This document shows positions 1 through 8,361 of a stretch of DNA of 8,649 nt, piece after piece (the first letter of the stretch is position 1; each line of letters opens with the position of its first letter). Under the pieces are notes generated by a model. That model had not been told where the DNA came from and ran no database searches. It saw only the letters and a list, made by a program, of their open reading frames with translations. The position numbers and the translations under genes were made by a program. This stretch comes from Bordetella parapertussis (GTDB taxonomy: Bacteria > Pseudomonadota > Gammaproteobacteria > Burkholderiales > CAIKXV01), in contig CAMDXD010000152.1 in NCBI GenBank assembly GCA_945877995.1, positions 1-8,649 of the forward strand, given 5' to 3'.

Positions 1-328
1 CGGCAAGCTGCGCGCGCTCGCCGCGTCGAGCGCGAAGCGCACGCCGCTGGCACCGGACATCCCGACCGTCGCCGAGAGCGGCGTGCCGGGCTTCGACATG
101 GTCACCTGGTGGGGCGCGGTGGTGCCGGCGAAGACGCCGGCACCGATCATCGACCGCCTGAACGCGATGCTGCGCAAGTCACTCGAGTTCGCCGACACGC
201 AGGAGCGGTTCGCTGCGCTGGGCATCGACGTGCAGTCGAGCACGCCTGCCGCCTTCCGTGCGTTCATGGCGGCCGAGCTCGCCCGCTATGCGAAGCTGTC
301 GAAGCAGGTCGGCCTGAAGAACGAATGA
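1..328 (+). CDS. Bug/TctC-family periplasmic solute-binding protein, C-terminal part (5' end outside window)
   Basis: This is the last ~108 residues of a tripartite tricarboxylate transporter (TTT) receptor. Such proteins bind small carboxylates in the periplasm. The reading frame is open from base 2, the left edge, to TGA at 326-328, so the start and signal peptide lie outside the window. Family hallmarks seen are the segment reading APDIPTVAESGVPGFDM, then WWGAVVPAKTPAPIIDRLN, and a helical C-terminus ending in ELARYAKLSKQVGLKNE. These match the end of the second lobe and the closing helices of Bug proteins. An internal ATG at 83 is not a credible start because conserved family sequence runs upstream of it. 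The gene lies 56 bases before a second, different Bug gene. No TctA or TctB membrane genes are visible. The family call is secure; the ligand is unknown. Confidence 0.9.
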   Translation, partial: GKLRALAASSAKRTPLAPDIPTVAESGVPGFDMVTWWGAVVPAKTPAPIIDRLNAMLRKSLEFADTQERFAALGIDVQSSTPAAFRAFMAAELARYAKLSKQVGLKNE

Positions 329-334
329 CCATCA

Positions 335-358
335 GGCACGGCCAGGACCGGCCGTGCC
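335..358 (+). terminator. GC-rich hairpin after first Bug gene (terminator-like, no U-tract)
   Basis: A perfect 9-bp inverted repeat, GGCACGGCC / GGCCGTGCC with a 6-base loop, starts 6 bases after the stop codon of the first receptor gene. No run of T follows, so it is not a canonical intrinsic terminator. It may be a partial terminator, or an mRNA 3'-end stabiliser that sets different expression for the two receptor genes. Its position and symmetry are seen; its function is inferred. Confidence 0.5.
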
Positions 359-372
359 GCACTCCGCGGACG

Positions 373-378
373 AAAGGA
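373..378 (+). promoter_or_regulatory. Ribosome binding site of second Bug gene
   Basis: AAAGGA lies 6 bases before ATG 385. It fixes this ATG as the start, rather than the in-frame upstream codons (frame open from 109) or the ATG at 394. The start it selects is the one that puts a signal peptide at the N-terminus. Confidence 0.7.
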
Positions 379-384
379 TTGTCG

Positions 385-1377
385 ATGTATCGAATGACCT
401 TCGCAGCAATCGGTGCCGGCGCGATCGGCGGTCTCCTGACCCTCGGCGCGGCGGCCGTCGGCGCCCAGCCGCAATGGCCGGCCAAGCCGGTACGCATGGT
501 GATCCCCTGGCCGCCCGGCGGCGGCACCGACATTTTGGGCCGAGTCATCTCCGATCCGCTGGCGCAGGCTATCGGCCAGACCGTCATCGTCGAGAACCGC
601 GGCGGCTCGAACGGCGTCATCGGCGCGGAGGTGGTCGCGCGCGCCGTGCCCGATGGCTACACCATCATGTTCCACAGCGTCACCTCGCACATCTTGAATC
701 CGTCCTTCTATCCCAAGCTGCCCTACGACACCGTCAACGACTTCCAGTCGGTGACACTGGTCGGCGAGCTGCCGCTGGCGGTACTTGCGCACCCGTCGCT
801 GCCGGTACGCAACGTGAAGGAACTGGTCGCGCTGGTGCGTCAGCAGCCCGGCAAGATGTCGTATGCCTCGTTCGGCGTGGGCAGCATGAGCCACCTCGGC
901 GGCGAGATGTTCATGGGCATGCTCGGGCTGAAGATGGTGCACATCCCCTACAAGGGCGGCAACCCGGCGATGGTCGACCTGATGGGCGGGCATGTGCCGC
1001 TCTTCTTCGCCAGCCTGCCCACCGTGCCGGAGCCGGTGAAGGCCGGCAAGGCACGCGCGCTGGCGATCACCTCGGCCGGGCGCAGCCCGCTGCTGCCCGA
1101 CGTGCCGTCGGTCAACGAGGCCGCCGGCATCAAGGGCTACGAGGCAACCATCATGTACGGCGTGCACACGCCGGCAAAGGTCTCGCCGGACATCGTACGC
1201 CGGCTGAATGAGGTGATGGGCAAGGTGCTGCGGTCGCCCGATACCGTCGCGAAACTGCAGGCGCAAGGCATGGCTGCGACCATCCCGGGCACGCCCGAGC
1301 AGATGACCGCCTACATCAAGGAAAACATTCCGCGCTGGGCGAAGGTGATCCGCGAGGCCAACATCCGGCTCGACTAG
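385..1377 (+). CDS. Bug/TctC-family exported solute-binding protein (TTT receptor)
   Basis: A 330-residue periplasmic receptor, the usual length for the family, expected to capture a small carboxylate or related anion for a TTT permease or for signalling. Residues 1-27 form a signal peptide: a short N-region with R3, a hydrophobic Ala/Gly/Leu stretch, and a VGA|Q cleavage site around 27/28. The mature protein begins with the family signature WPAKPVRMVIPWPPGGGTD (31-49), followed by VENRGGSNGVIGAE (69-82), YKGGNPAMVDLMGGHV (189-204) and PDVPS (about 238-242). These motifs line the two-lobed ligand cleft of Bug proteins. The ATG at 385 has a good SD 6 bases upstream. The neighbours are another Bug receptor upstream and a lactonase-like gene 108 bases downstream, which fits uptake of a catabolic substrate. 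No TctAB genes are in view. The ligand is unknown. Confidence 0.95.
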   Translation: MYRMTFAAIGAGAIGGLLTLGAAAVGAQPQWPAKPVRMVIPWPPGGGTDILGRVISDPLAQAIGQTVIVENRGGSNGVIGAEVVARAVPDGYTIMFHSVTSHILNPSFYPKLPYDTVNDFQSVTLVGELPLAVLAHPSLPVRNVKELVALVRQQPGKMSYASFGVGSMSHLGGEMFMGMLGLKMVHIPYKGGNPAMVDLMGGHVPLFFASLPTVPEPVKAGKARALAITSAGRSPLLPDVPSVNEAAGIKGYEATIMYGVHTPAKVSPDIVRRLNEVMGKVLRSPDTVAKLQAQGMAATIPGTPEQMTAYIKENIPRWAKVIREANIRLD

Positions 1378-1435
1378 ATTCCCGGCGGCCAGGACGCTTC
1401 CCGGCTCCACTCCATCACGATTCCTGCGCTACTTT

Positions 1436-1451
1436 CCGGCACTACTGCCGG
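1436..1451 (+). other. Small hairpin in Bug-lactonase spacer
   Basis: CCGGCA-CTAC-TGCCGG is a 6-bp stem with a 4-base loop, in the 108-base spacer between the Bug stop (1377) and the next start (1486). It is too short, and lacks a following T-run, to be called a terminator. It may be chance in GC-rich DNA. I see no convincing promoter in this spacer. Confidence 0.3.
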
Positions 1452-1485
1452 GCCACAGATCCCGAGACGAAAGGACGACTCACAA

Positions 1486-2412
1486 ATGTTCAACCCGTTC
1501 CAGCCCCTGCAACTGATCGAGACCGAAGTCTTCGCCACGCTGCCCGCCAAGTACCGCAAGAAGCAGTACAGCGACTGGGCGCATCCGAACCGGCAGGGCA
1601 CCGAGATCGAGTGCTTCCTCGAAGGGCCGTCATTCGACCGCGACGGCAACCTCTGGTTCGTCGACTGCGCGTTCGGCCGCATCTTTCGCGCCGACCCGAA
1701 AGGCAACATCGAACTCGCGCTGCAGTACAACGGCTGGCCGAACGGCCTGAAGTTCCACAAGGACGGCCGCATCTTCGTCGCCGACTACAAGCTGGGTATC
1801 CTGACCATCGATCCGAAGACGATGAAGATCGAGGAAGTGCTGCGTACCGCGTTCAGCGAGGGCTTCAAGGGCTGCAACGACCTGCATTTCGCGACCAACG
1901 GCGACCTCTACTTCACCGACCAGGGCCAGACCGGCATCGCCGACCCGACCGGCCGCGTGTTCCGCTGGCGCGCTGACGGCTCGCTCGACCGGCTCTGCAA
2001 CAACGTGCCCAGCCCGAACGGCATCACCCTGTCGACCACCGAGAAGCACTGTTATGTCGGCGTCACCCGCTCGAATTCGGTCTGGCGCCTGCCCCTGATG
2101 CAGGACGGCTCGATCTCCAAGACCGGCGTTGCGATCCAGCTCTCGGGTGGGGTCGGCGGTCCGGACGGCATCGAGATGGACGGCGAGAACGGCCTGTTCG
2201 TCTGCCAGCTGGGCGTCGGCGTCTGGCGCTTCGATTCGAACATGCTGCCCACGCACCTGATCCATTCGACCAACCATGCGCACCACCACCTGGCCAACAT
2301 CTGCTTCGGTGGCCCGGATCTGAAGACGCTGTACATCACCGAGTCACTTTCGGGGGACATCCTGATGGCCAAGCTGCCGGTGGCCGGCAAGCGCATCTGG
2401 GGCCTCAGCTGA
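1486..2412 (+). CDS. SMP-30/gluconolactonase/LRE-family protein (probable lactone hydrolase)
   Basis: A 308-residue cytoplasmic six-bladed beta-propeller of the SMP-30/gluconolaconase-like family, which hydrolyses sugar or other lactones using one divalent metal. Repeated blade motifs are visible: FDRDGNLWFVD (50-60), FHKDGRIFVAD (90-100), FATNGDLYFTD (135-145) and GGPDGIEMD (224-232). Candidate metal ligands are E46 (in LEGPSF), N178 (SPNGI) and D227 (GPDGI). N131 (GCNDL) would be the substrate-side residue. Their spacing closely matches E18, N103, N154 and D204 of human SMP-30, so the site looks intact. There is no signal peptide. An SD, GAAAGGA at 1469-1475, sits 10 bases before ATG. The preceding Bug receptor and following dehydrogenase suggest a shared catabolic unit. 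Some family members act on other substrates (diisopropylfluorophosphatase-like or strictosidine synthase-like), so the lactone is not identified. Confidence 0.88.
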   Translation: MFNPFQPLQLIETEVFATLPAKYRKKQYSDWAHPNRQGTEIECFLEGPSFDRDGNLWFVDCAFGRIFRADPKGNIELALQYNGWPNGLKFHKDGRIFVADYKLGILTIDPKTMKIEEVLRTAFSEGFKGCNDLHFATNGDLYFTDQGQTGIADPTGRVFRWRADGSLDRLCNNVPSPNGITLSTTEKHCYVGVTRSNSVWRLPLMQDGSISKTGVAIQLSGGVGGPDGIEMDGENGLFVCQLGVGVWRFDSNMLPTHLIHSTNHAHHHLANICFGGPDLKTLYITESLSGDILMAKLPVAGKRIWGLS

Positions 2413-2432
2413 CCGACGCAGCAGGTAATCGA

Positions 2433-2462
2433 CGCCTGCAGGCCGCCCGCGGCCTGCAGGCG
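2433..2462. repeat. Perfect 14-bp inverted repeat with self-palindromic arms
   Basis: CGCCTGCAGGCCGC at 2433-2446, a 2-base CC centre, then its exact reverse complement at 2449-2462. Each arm also contains the 10-base palindrome GCCTGCAGGC (2434-2443 and 2452-2461), so it is also a direct repeat with centres 18 bases apart. It starts 21 bases after the lactonase stop. As RNA it would form a very stable hairpin, but no T-run follows. It could be a transcript-end or attenuation hairpin, or as DNA a paired operator. The symmetry is certain; the role is inferred. Confidence 0.6.
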
Positions 2463-2474
2463 GGCAACGACCAC

Positions 2475-2493
2475 GGGGCAGCACGGCTGCCCC
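2475..2493 (+). promoter_or_regulatory. Hairpin abutting the dehydrogenase ribosome binding site
   Basis: GGGGCAG-CACGG-CTGCCCC is a 7-bp perfect stem with a 5-base loop. It ends 1 base before the SD sequence GGAGAA (2495-2500) of the gene starting at 2505. It is the second hairpin in the same 92-base leader. The stem does not include the SD, so it could keep the SD exposed or influence ribosome loading. The regulatory effect is inferred. Confidence 0.4.
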
Positions 2494-2504
2494 CGGAGAA
2501 CACG

Positions 2505-3421
2505 ATGAAGAAGATCCAGAGCGTACTGATTTACGGCTATGGCGTGATGGGCCGCGGCGTGGCGAAGACCTTCGCACTGGCCGGCTTCGACACCATGGTC
2601 CGGTCCGCGCGCGCCGCGTCCATCACCGACCTGCCCGAGGGCGTCACCGCGGTGGCCACGCTGCCGGCGAAGGCACCCGACCTGATCATCGAACTGGTGC
2701 CGGAGATCGTCGCCACCAAGCAGCAGGTGTTCGCCGATGTCGAGGCAGCCTATGAAGGGCAGGACTACCTGCTCGGTACCGGCACTTCGGGCCTGGACCT
2801 GATCGAGCTGGCTCGCACGCTGAAGCATCCCGAAAAATTCCTCGGTATCCACTACTTCATGCCGGCCGATACCGCGCCGGTGGTCGAGGTGATGGGCGGT
2901 CCCGCCTCCTCGCGCGAGTCGGTCGACCTCATCGCCGACGCACTGCGCCGCTCAGGCAAGGAAACGGTGGTGCTGTACAAGCCGATCATCGGCTTCCTGG
3001 TCAACCGGTTGCAGCATGCGATCCTGAACGAGGCCTATTACCTGATCGAGGCTGGCGTTGCCGATGCCGCTGCGATCGACCATGCGGCACGCCGGCTGCT
3101 CGCGCCGCGCATGGTGCTCAACGGGCTGATCCAGCAGAAGGACATCAGCGGGCTGAAGATCCACGCCGAGGCGCAGGCCTCGATCGTGCCGGCACTTTTC
3201 CACACCAATGTCGCCAACTCGATGCTGCAGGCGATGGCCCGGCGCGGCGACACCGGGCTGGCCGCCGGCAAGGGCTTCTACGACTGGGCAGGCTGCGACA
3301 CCGATGCGGTGCGCAAGCAGGCTTCATCGCAGCTGTCCGCGCTGCTGAAGTTCATCGACAACGACCTGCCGAAGTCGCTGCCGGCCACCGAGCCTAAGCC
3401 GCGCGATCCCCGGCAGCCGGA

Positions 3422-3425
<4 letters not shown>
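2505..3425 (+). CDS. 3-hydroxyacyl-CoA dehydrogenase-like protein, single-unit
   Basis: A 306-residue NAD(P)-dependent dehydrogenase with an N-terminal Rossmann domain (about 1-155) and a C-terminal 3HCDH helical domain (about 160-265). Seen: the nucleotide loop GYGVMG (11-16), S95 in GTGTSG, H116 in GIHYFMP, E128 in VVEVMGG, N167 in GFLVNRLQHAILNEA, and the terminal motif GKGFYDW (255-261). H116 and E128 match the catalytic His-Glu pair of the family; S95 and N167 match the substrate-site residues. The acidic residue normally ending beta-2, which binds the NAD ribose, is replaced by S34 next to R33 and R36, hinting at NADP or an unusual cofactor mode. A Pro-rich charged tail (about 288-306) extends past the domain. 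ATG 2505 has SD GGAGAA 4 bases upstream. Lambda-crystallin/L-gulonate dehydrogenase-like or carnitine dehydrogenase-like activity is an alternative. The stop overlaps the recQ start. Confidence 0.85.
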
Positions 3426-5251
<1,826 letters not shown>

Positions 5252-5257
5252 CACGGC

Positions 5258-5281
5258 GCAAGCCTGCGCTTGCAGTATAGT
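5258..5281 (+). promoter_or_regulatory. Possible promoter/dyad upstream of the dioxygenase gene
   Basis: A dyad GCAAGC-N4-GCTTGC (5258-5273) is followed directly by TATAGT (5276-5281), a fair sigma-70 -10 hexamer in an otherwise GC-rich 84-base spacer after recQ. A clear -35 element at 17-base spacing is not visible; the dyad occupies most of that region and could be an operator. The dyad could instead be a weak transcript-end hairpin for recQ. If the promoter is real, the leader of the dioxygenase mRNA would be about 50 bases. Confidence 0.35.
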
Positions 5282-5323
5282 GAAGTTTGCGAGTGCCGCC
5301 GTCGATGCAGGCGCCGCCCTTTC

Positions 5324-5330
5324 AGGAGAG
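5324..5330 (+). promoter_or_regulatory. Ribosome binding site fixing the dioxygenase start
   Basis: AGGAGAG lies 5 bases before ATG 5336. It favours this start over an in-frame TTG at 5270 that has no SD and would add 22 residues unlike the family. Confidence 0.75.
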
Positions 5331-5335
5331 ACCGG

Positions 5336-6241
5336 ATGGACCTCAGACCACTCAGCCCCGTCTTTGGCGCCGAAGTGCTCGGCGTCTCGCTGGCCGACGT
5401 CGCAGATGCCGGCCCGCGCGGCGACGAAGCCTACGCGTTCGTGCGCGCTGCCTTCGAGGAACACTCGGTTCTGCTGTTCCGCAGGCAGGAGATCACCGAC
5501 GACCTGCAGGTCGGCTACTCGCGCCGCTTCGGTACGCTCGAGGTCGCGAAGGTGGCATCGCTCGGCGAAGGCACCCCGTTCAGCATCCTGACCAACGTCG
5601 ACCGCGACACTGGCAAGCTGGTGCCGCCCGACCACAAGGAATCGCTGCGCGCGAAGGCCAACCAGCTCTGGCACACCGACAGTTCGTTCAAGCAGCATCC
5701 GGCGCTCGCCTCGGTGCTGTCGGCACGCATCATCCCGCCGACCGGTGGCGAGACCCAGTTCGTCTCGCAGCGTGCGGCGTGGGCGCGATTGCCGGAGGCC
5801 AGGAAGGCGCTGCTGTTCGACGCCTGCGTCTGGCACGACTATGCGCATTCGCGTGGGCAGATCGCACCACACCTGGCATCCGAGCGCGAGCGCGCGGCGA
5901 TGCCGCCGGCCTGCTGGCGCATCCGCTGGCGCAACCCGGTGAACGAGCGCGATTCCTTCTACCTGGCCTCGCATGCGTATGCGATCCAGGGCAGGGCGGA
6001 CGCCGAGTCGAAGGCGCTGCTCTGCGAGCTCATGGAACACATCACCGACCCGGCGTACGCCTATACGCATGGCTGGCAGGCGGGCGACGTGGTCATGTGG
6101 GACAACCGTGCGACGATGCACCGCGGACGGCCATGGCCCGCCGGTGACCATGCACGGCTGATGATGCGCACCACGATAAGCGCGTCGGACGCGGACGGGG
6201 TGGCGGGCACCCGGCCACCGGCGGGCGCGGCGACAGCCTGA
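5336..6241 (+). CDS. TfdA/TauD-family Fe(II)/2-oxoglutarate-dependent dioxygenase
   Basis: A 301-residue cytoplasmic non-heme iron oxygenase. It would couple 2-oxoglutarate decarboxylation to hydroxylation of a substrate, often with cleavage of an ether, sulfonate or similar group. Seen: the iron-binding HxD in LWHTDSSF (H113, D115), the distal His in MWDNRATMHRGRPW (H262), and R274 in HARLMMR, the expected 2-oxoglutarate carboxylate anchor. The WDNR...HRGRPW block is more like TfdA (2,4-D dioxygenase) than E. coli TauD, and the three iron ligands fall at the positions I recall for TfdA (113, 115, 262). The N-terminus DLRPLSPVFGAEVLGV is typical of the family, with the start at the ATG preceded by a strong SD. 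The last ~20 residues are a Gly/Ala/Pro-rich tail beyond the fold. It follows recQ by 84 bases and is convergent with the next gene. The substrate is unknown; phenoxyacetate, sulfonate or another acid are all possible. Confidence 0.92.
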   Translation: MDLRPLSPVFGAEVLGVSLADVADAGPRGDEAYAFVRAAFEEHSVLLFRRQEITDDLQVGYSRRFGTLEVAKVASLGEGTPFSILTNVDRDTGKLVPPDHKESLRAKANQLWHTDSSFKQHPALASVLSARIIPPTGGETQFVSQRAAWARLPEARKALLFDACVWHDYAHSRGQIAPHLASERERAAMPPACWRIRWRNPVNERDSFYLASHAYAIQGRADAESKALLCELMEHITDPAYAYTHGWQAGDVVMWDNRATMHRGRPWPAGDHARLMMRTTISASDADGVAGTRPPAGAATA

Positions 6242-6255
6242 CTCGGCGTTGGCGC

Positions 6256-6284
6256 CGCTGCCCTGGCAGGCCGCCAGGGCAGCG
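6256..6284. terminator. Bidirectional terminator-like hairpin between convergent genes
   Basis: A perfect 12-bp stem, CGCTGCCCTGGC / GCCAGGGCAGCG, with a 5-base loop, lies between the stop of the + strand dioxygenase (6241) and the stop of the - strand dehydrogenase (6289). Position and symmetry fit a shared transcription end for both strands. No T-run is present on either side, so termination may be weak or Rho-assisted. Confidence 0.6.
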
Positions 6285-6288
6285 CCCC

Positions 6289-7197
6289 TCAGCGCAGACG
6301 CGCGATCAGGCTCGACGTGTCCCAGCGCCGGCCGCCGCCCTGCTGCACGTCGGCATAGAACTGGTCGACCAGCGCCGTCACCGGCAGCAGCGCGCCATTG
6401 CGCTTGGCTTCGTCGAGCACCAGCCCGAGGTCCTTGCGCATCCAGTCGACCGCGAAACCGAACTCGAACTTGCGCTCGACCATCGTCCGGCCCCGGTTGT
6501 CCATCTGCCAGCTCTGCGCCGCGCCCTTGCCGATCACCGCCAGCACGGCATTCATGTCGAGGCCAGCGCGCTGGCCGAACGCGATGGCCTCCGACAACCC
6601 CTGCACCAGGCCCGCGATCGCGATCTGGTTGACCATCTTCGCGAGCTGTCCCGAGCCGCTGGGGCCGAGCAGCGTGACCGCCTGGGCAAATGCCGCGGCC
6701 ACCGGCGCGATCGTGTCAAACGTAGACTGTCCCCCGCCACACATGACGGTCAGCATGCCGTTCACGGCACCGGCCTGCCCACCCGACACCGGTGCGTCGA
6801 TGAAGCCAAGCCCCTTCGAGGCCGCCAGCGCCGACAGTTCGCGCGCGATGTCCGCCGATGCAGTGGTGTGGTCGACGAAGATCGCGCCGGGCTTCATGCC
6901 GGCAAACGCGCCGGAGGAGCCGTCGCCGACGACCACGGACCGCAGGTCGTCGTCGTTACCGACGCAGGCGAACACGATGTCGGCACCGGCTGCCGCCGCC
7001 GCCGGCGTCGCGGCCGGGGTTGCGTTCGACCCTCCGCCGTATTCGGCCACCCACTGCGTCGCCTTCGCCGCAGTACGGTTGTAGACGGTGACCGAGTGTC
7101 CGGCGCGCGCCAGGTGCCCTGCCATCGGATAGCCCATCACGCCCAGGCCGAGGAAGGCCACCTTGCGCGACGGTACGGCTGCATAGATCTTCGCCAT
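6289..7197 (-). CDS. Beta-hydroxyacid dehydrogenase (HIBADH / tartronate-semialdehyde reductase family)
   Basis: A 302-residue NAD(P)-dependent oxidoreductase, the usual size for 3-hydroxyisobutyrate dehydrogenase, GarR/GlxR and relatives. It would interconvert a beta-hydroxyacid and the matching semialdehyde. Seen: the family signature VAFLGLGVMGYPMAGHLA (13-30), with nucleotide loop GLGVMG (17-22); DAPVSGG (134-140), the substrate-binding element; catalytic K187 in GQLAKMVNQ; and KDLGLVLDEA (255-264). R41 after N40 in VYNRT, where NAD-specific enzymes have an acidic residue, points to NADP(H) preference. Residues 61-72 are Ala/Pro-rich low complexity. ATG at 7197 follows the upstream gene's stop by only 2 bases, with SD AGAGGG (7213-7208) inside that gene's end, so the two form an operon. 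A longer GTG start near 7458 is rejected because it would overlap the upstream gene by about 260 bases. The substrate is not identifiable. Confidence 0.93.
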   Translation of the reverse strand: MAKIYAAVPSRKVAFLGLGVMGYPMAGHLARAGHSVTVYNRTAAKATQWVAEYGGGSNATPAATPAAAAAGADIVFACVGNDDDLRSVVVGDGSSGAFAGMKPGAIFVDHTTASADIARELSALAASKGLGFIDAPVSGGQAGAVNGMLTVMCGGGQSTFDTIAPVAAAFAQAVTLLGPSGSGQLAKMVNQIAIAGLVQGLSEAIAFGQRAGLDMNAVLAVIGKGAAQSWQMDNRGRTMVERKFEFGFAVDWMRKDLGLVLDEAKRNGALLPVTALVDQFYADVQQGGGRRWDTSSLIARLR

Positions 7198-7199
7198 GG

Positions 7200-8306
7200 T
7201 CAGAGCGCCCTCTGGTACTTGCGCACCTTCGACTCGTCGACTTCGACGCCGAGCCCGACGCCGCCGGGCACCTCTGCATGGCCCTCGACCACGCGCAACG
7301 GCCTCGTGACGATGTCGTCGGCAAGGTACTGGTTGGTGATCGAAAGGCCCCAGTCGAGGCCAGGCAGCGCCGCGGCCAGATGCAGCACGCCGGCGATGCC
7401 GATGCTCGACTCGGCGACCTTGTTCGCCAGGTTTACCCGCAGGCCGAGCTTCGTGCACAGCACGCCTGCATCGAACACCTCGCGCATGCCGCCGAGCTTG
7501 ATCGTCTTCAGGCTCACGCCGCTGGCCGCCTTCATGTCGTGGTGGCGCTGGATGTCCTCGGGGCCGTGCAGGCCTTCATCGGCACCGATCAATACCCTGC
7601 TCGCCGCAGCGACCTTCGCCATCCCGGCCAGATCCTTCGAACGCACCGGCTGCTCGAAGAAGTCCAGGCGCGAATCCTTCACGACATCGACATATGCAAG
7701 CGCACCGTCGACCGTATAGCCCTGGTTCGCGTCGGACGAAATGAGGTTGCCGTCGCCCAGCACCTCGCAGATCGCGAGCGAGCGGCGTGCATCGTCGGTG
7801 GCCTCGCCGGTACCGACCTTGATCTTGTAGGCGACGAAGCCGGCCGCCTTGCGCACCTTCGTCTCTGCCACGTCGCCGTCGGTCGAACCCGTGCCGATCA
7901 GCCAGAGTACCGCCATGCGCTCGCGGCGCTGCTCGCCGAACAGCTTCCAGGCCGGGATGCCAGCCGCCTTGGCGGTCAGGTCCTGCAGCGCCATCTCGAT
8001 TGCCGACTTCGCGGCGTGGTTGCCGTAGAGCGCGAACTCCCAGTGCGAAGCGAGAGCATGCAGATCTTCGACATTGCGGCCTTCGGTTGCGGGGGCGAGG
8101 TAGCGTACCGCGGCGACCATGCTCTCGACCGTCTCGCCGGTCATGTGCGGCGCCGAAGCGGCCTCGCCCCAACCGACGCTGCCATCGAACGCCTCGATGC
8201 GTACCAGCAGATTGTCGGCGGTGCGTATCTCGACGCCGGCCATCTTCATCGGCTTGGCCATCGGCAGGCTGACCGCGATCGCCTCGATGCGCTTGATCTT
8301 CAGCAT
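7200..8306 (-). CDS. Enolase-superfamily enzyme, muconate-lactonizing/dipeptide-epimerase subgroup
   Basis: A 368-residue Mg2+-dependent enzyme that abstracts an alpha-proton from a carboxylate to form an enolate. Members of this subgroup are cycloisomerases, epimerases/racemases or OSB synthases. An N-terminal capping domain (1-125, including the segment AGVEIRTADNLLVRIE) precedes a modified TIM barrel. Active-site set seen: K161-x-K163 in YKIKVG (catalytic K163), metal ligands D192 (SSDANQG), E218 (FFEQPV) and D243 (IGADEGL), and K267 (SLKTIKLGGM) as the opposite-face base. This complete KxK/D/E/D/K pattern belongs to the MLE subgroup rather than to mandelate racemase, which uses a His-Asp pair. 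ATG 8306 has a strong SD, GGAGGAG (8317-8311). The gene sits between a UTRA-type regulator and an HIBADH-type dehydrogenase, suggesting an inducible catabolic operon. The precise substrate is unknown. Confidence 0.92.
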   Translation of the reverse strand: MLKIKRIEAIAVSLPMAKPMKMAGVEIRTADNLLVRIEAFDGSVGWGEAASAPHMTGETVESMVAAVRYLAPATEGRNVEDLHALASHWEFALYGNHAAKSAIEMALQDLTAKAAGIPAWKLFGEQRRERMAVLWLIGTGSTDGDVAETKVRKAAGFVAYKIKVGTGEATDDARRSLAICEVLGDGNLISSDANQGYTVDGALAYVDVVKDSRLDFFEQPVRSKDLAGMAKVAAASRVLIGADEGLHGPEDIQRHHDMKAASGVSLKTIKLGGMREVFDAGVLCTKLGLRVNLANKVAESSIGIAGVLHLAAALPGLDWGLSITNQYLADDIVTRPLRVVEGHAEVPGGVGLGVEVDESKVRKYQRAL

Positions 8307-8310
8307 GGGA

Positions 8311-8317
8311 CTCCTCC
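8311..8317 (-). promoter_or_regulatory. Strong ribosome binding site of the enolase-superfamily gene
   Basis: On the - strand the sequence reads GGAGGAG, 4 bases before ATG 8306. This near-perfect anti-16S match fixes the start and suggests efficient translation. Confidence 0.75.
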
Positions 8318-8345
8318 AGTGTTGAAAGGTTGTGGCAATGGAATG

Positions 8346-8361
8346 GCAGGCCCCGGCCTGC
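8346..8361 (-). terminator. Hairpin directly after the GntR-type regulator gene
   Basis: GCAGGCC-CC-GGCCTGC on the + strand is a perfect 7-bp stem with a 2-base centre, touching the regulator's stop codon (8362-8364). No T-run follows on the - strand. In the 55-base gap to the enzyme gene it could partly terminate or attenuate, giving unequal regulator and enzyme levels. The role is inferred. Confidence 0.4.

Noticed and set aside
109..384. Upstream extension of the second Bug gene to 109
   Set aside because: It would overlap the first receptor gene and bury the signal peptide internally; ATG 385 has its own SD.
286..1410. 374-codon open frame on the - strand opposite the second Bug gene
   Set aside because: Antisense shadow of a clearly conserved secreted protein; low-complexity His/Arg/Asp-rich translation, no recognisable domain.
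5270..5335. TTG at 5270 as a longer start for the dioxygenase
   Set aside because: It has no SD, and the extra residues (Cys/Arg-rich) do not resemble the family; ATG 5336 has AGGAGAG at ideal spacing.
7198..7458. Upstream extension of the HIBADH-type gene to 7458
   Set aside because: The added residues lie antisense-free but out of frame inside the enolase-superfamily gene and do not match the family, whose Rossmann strand begins just after ATG 7197.
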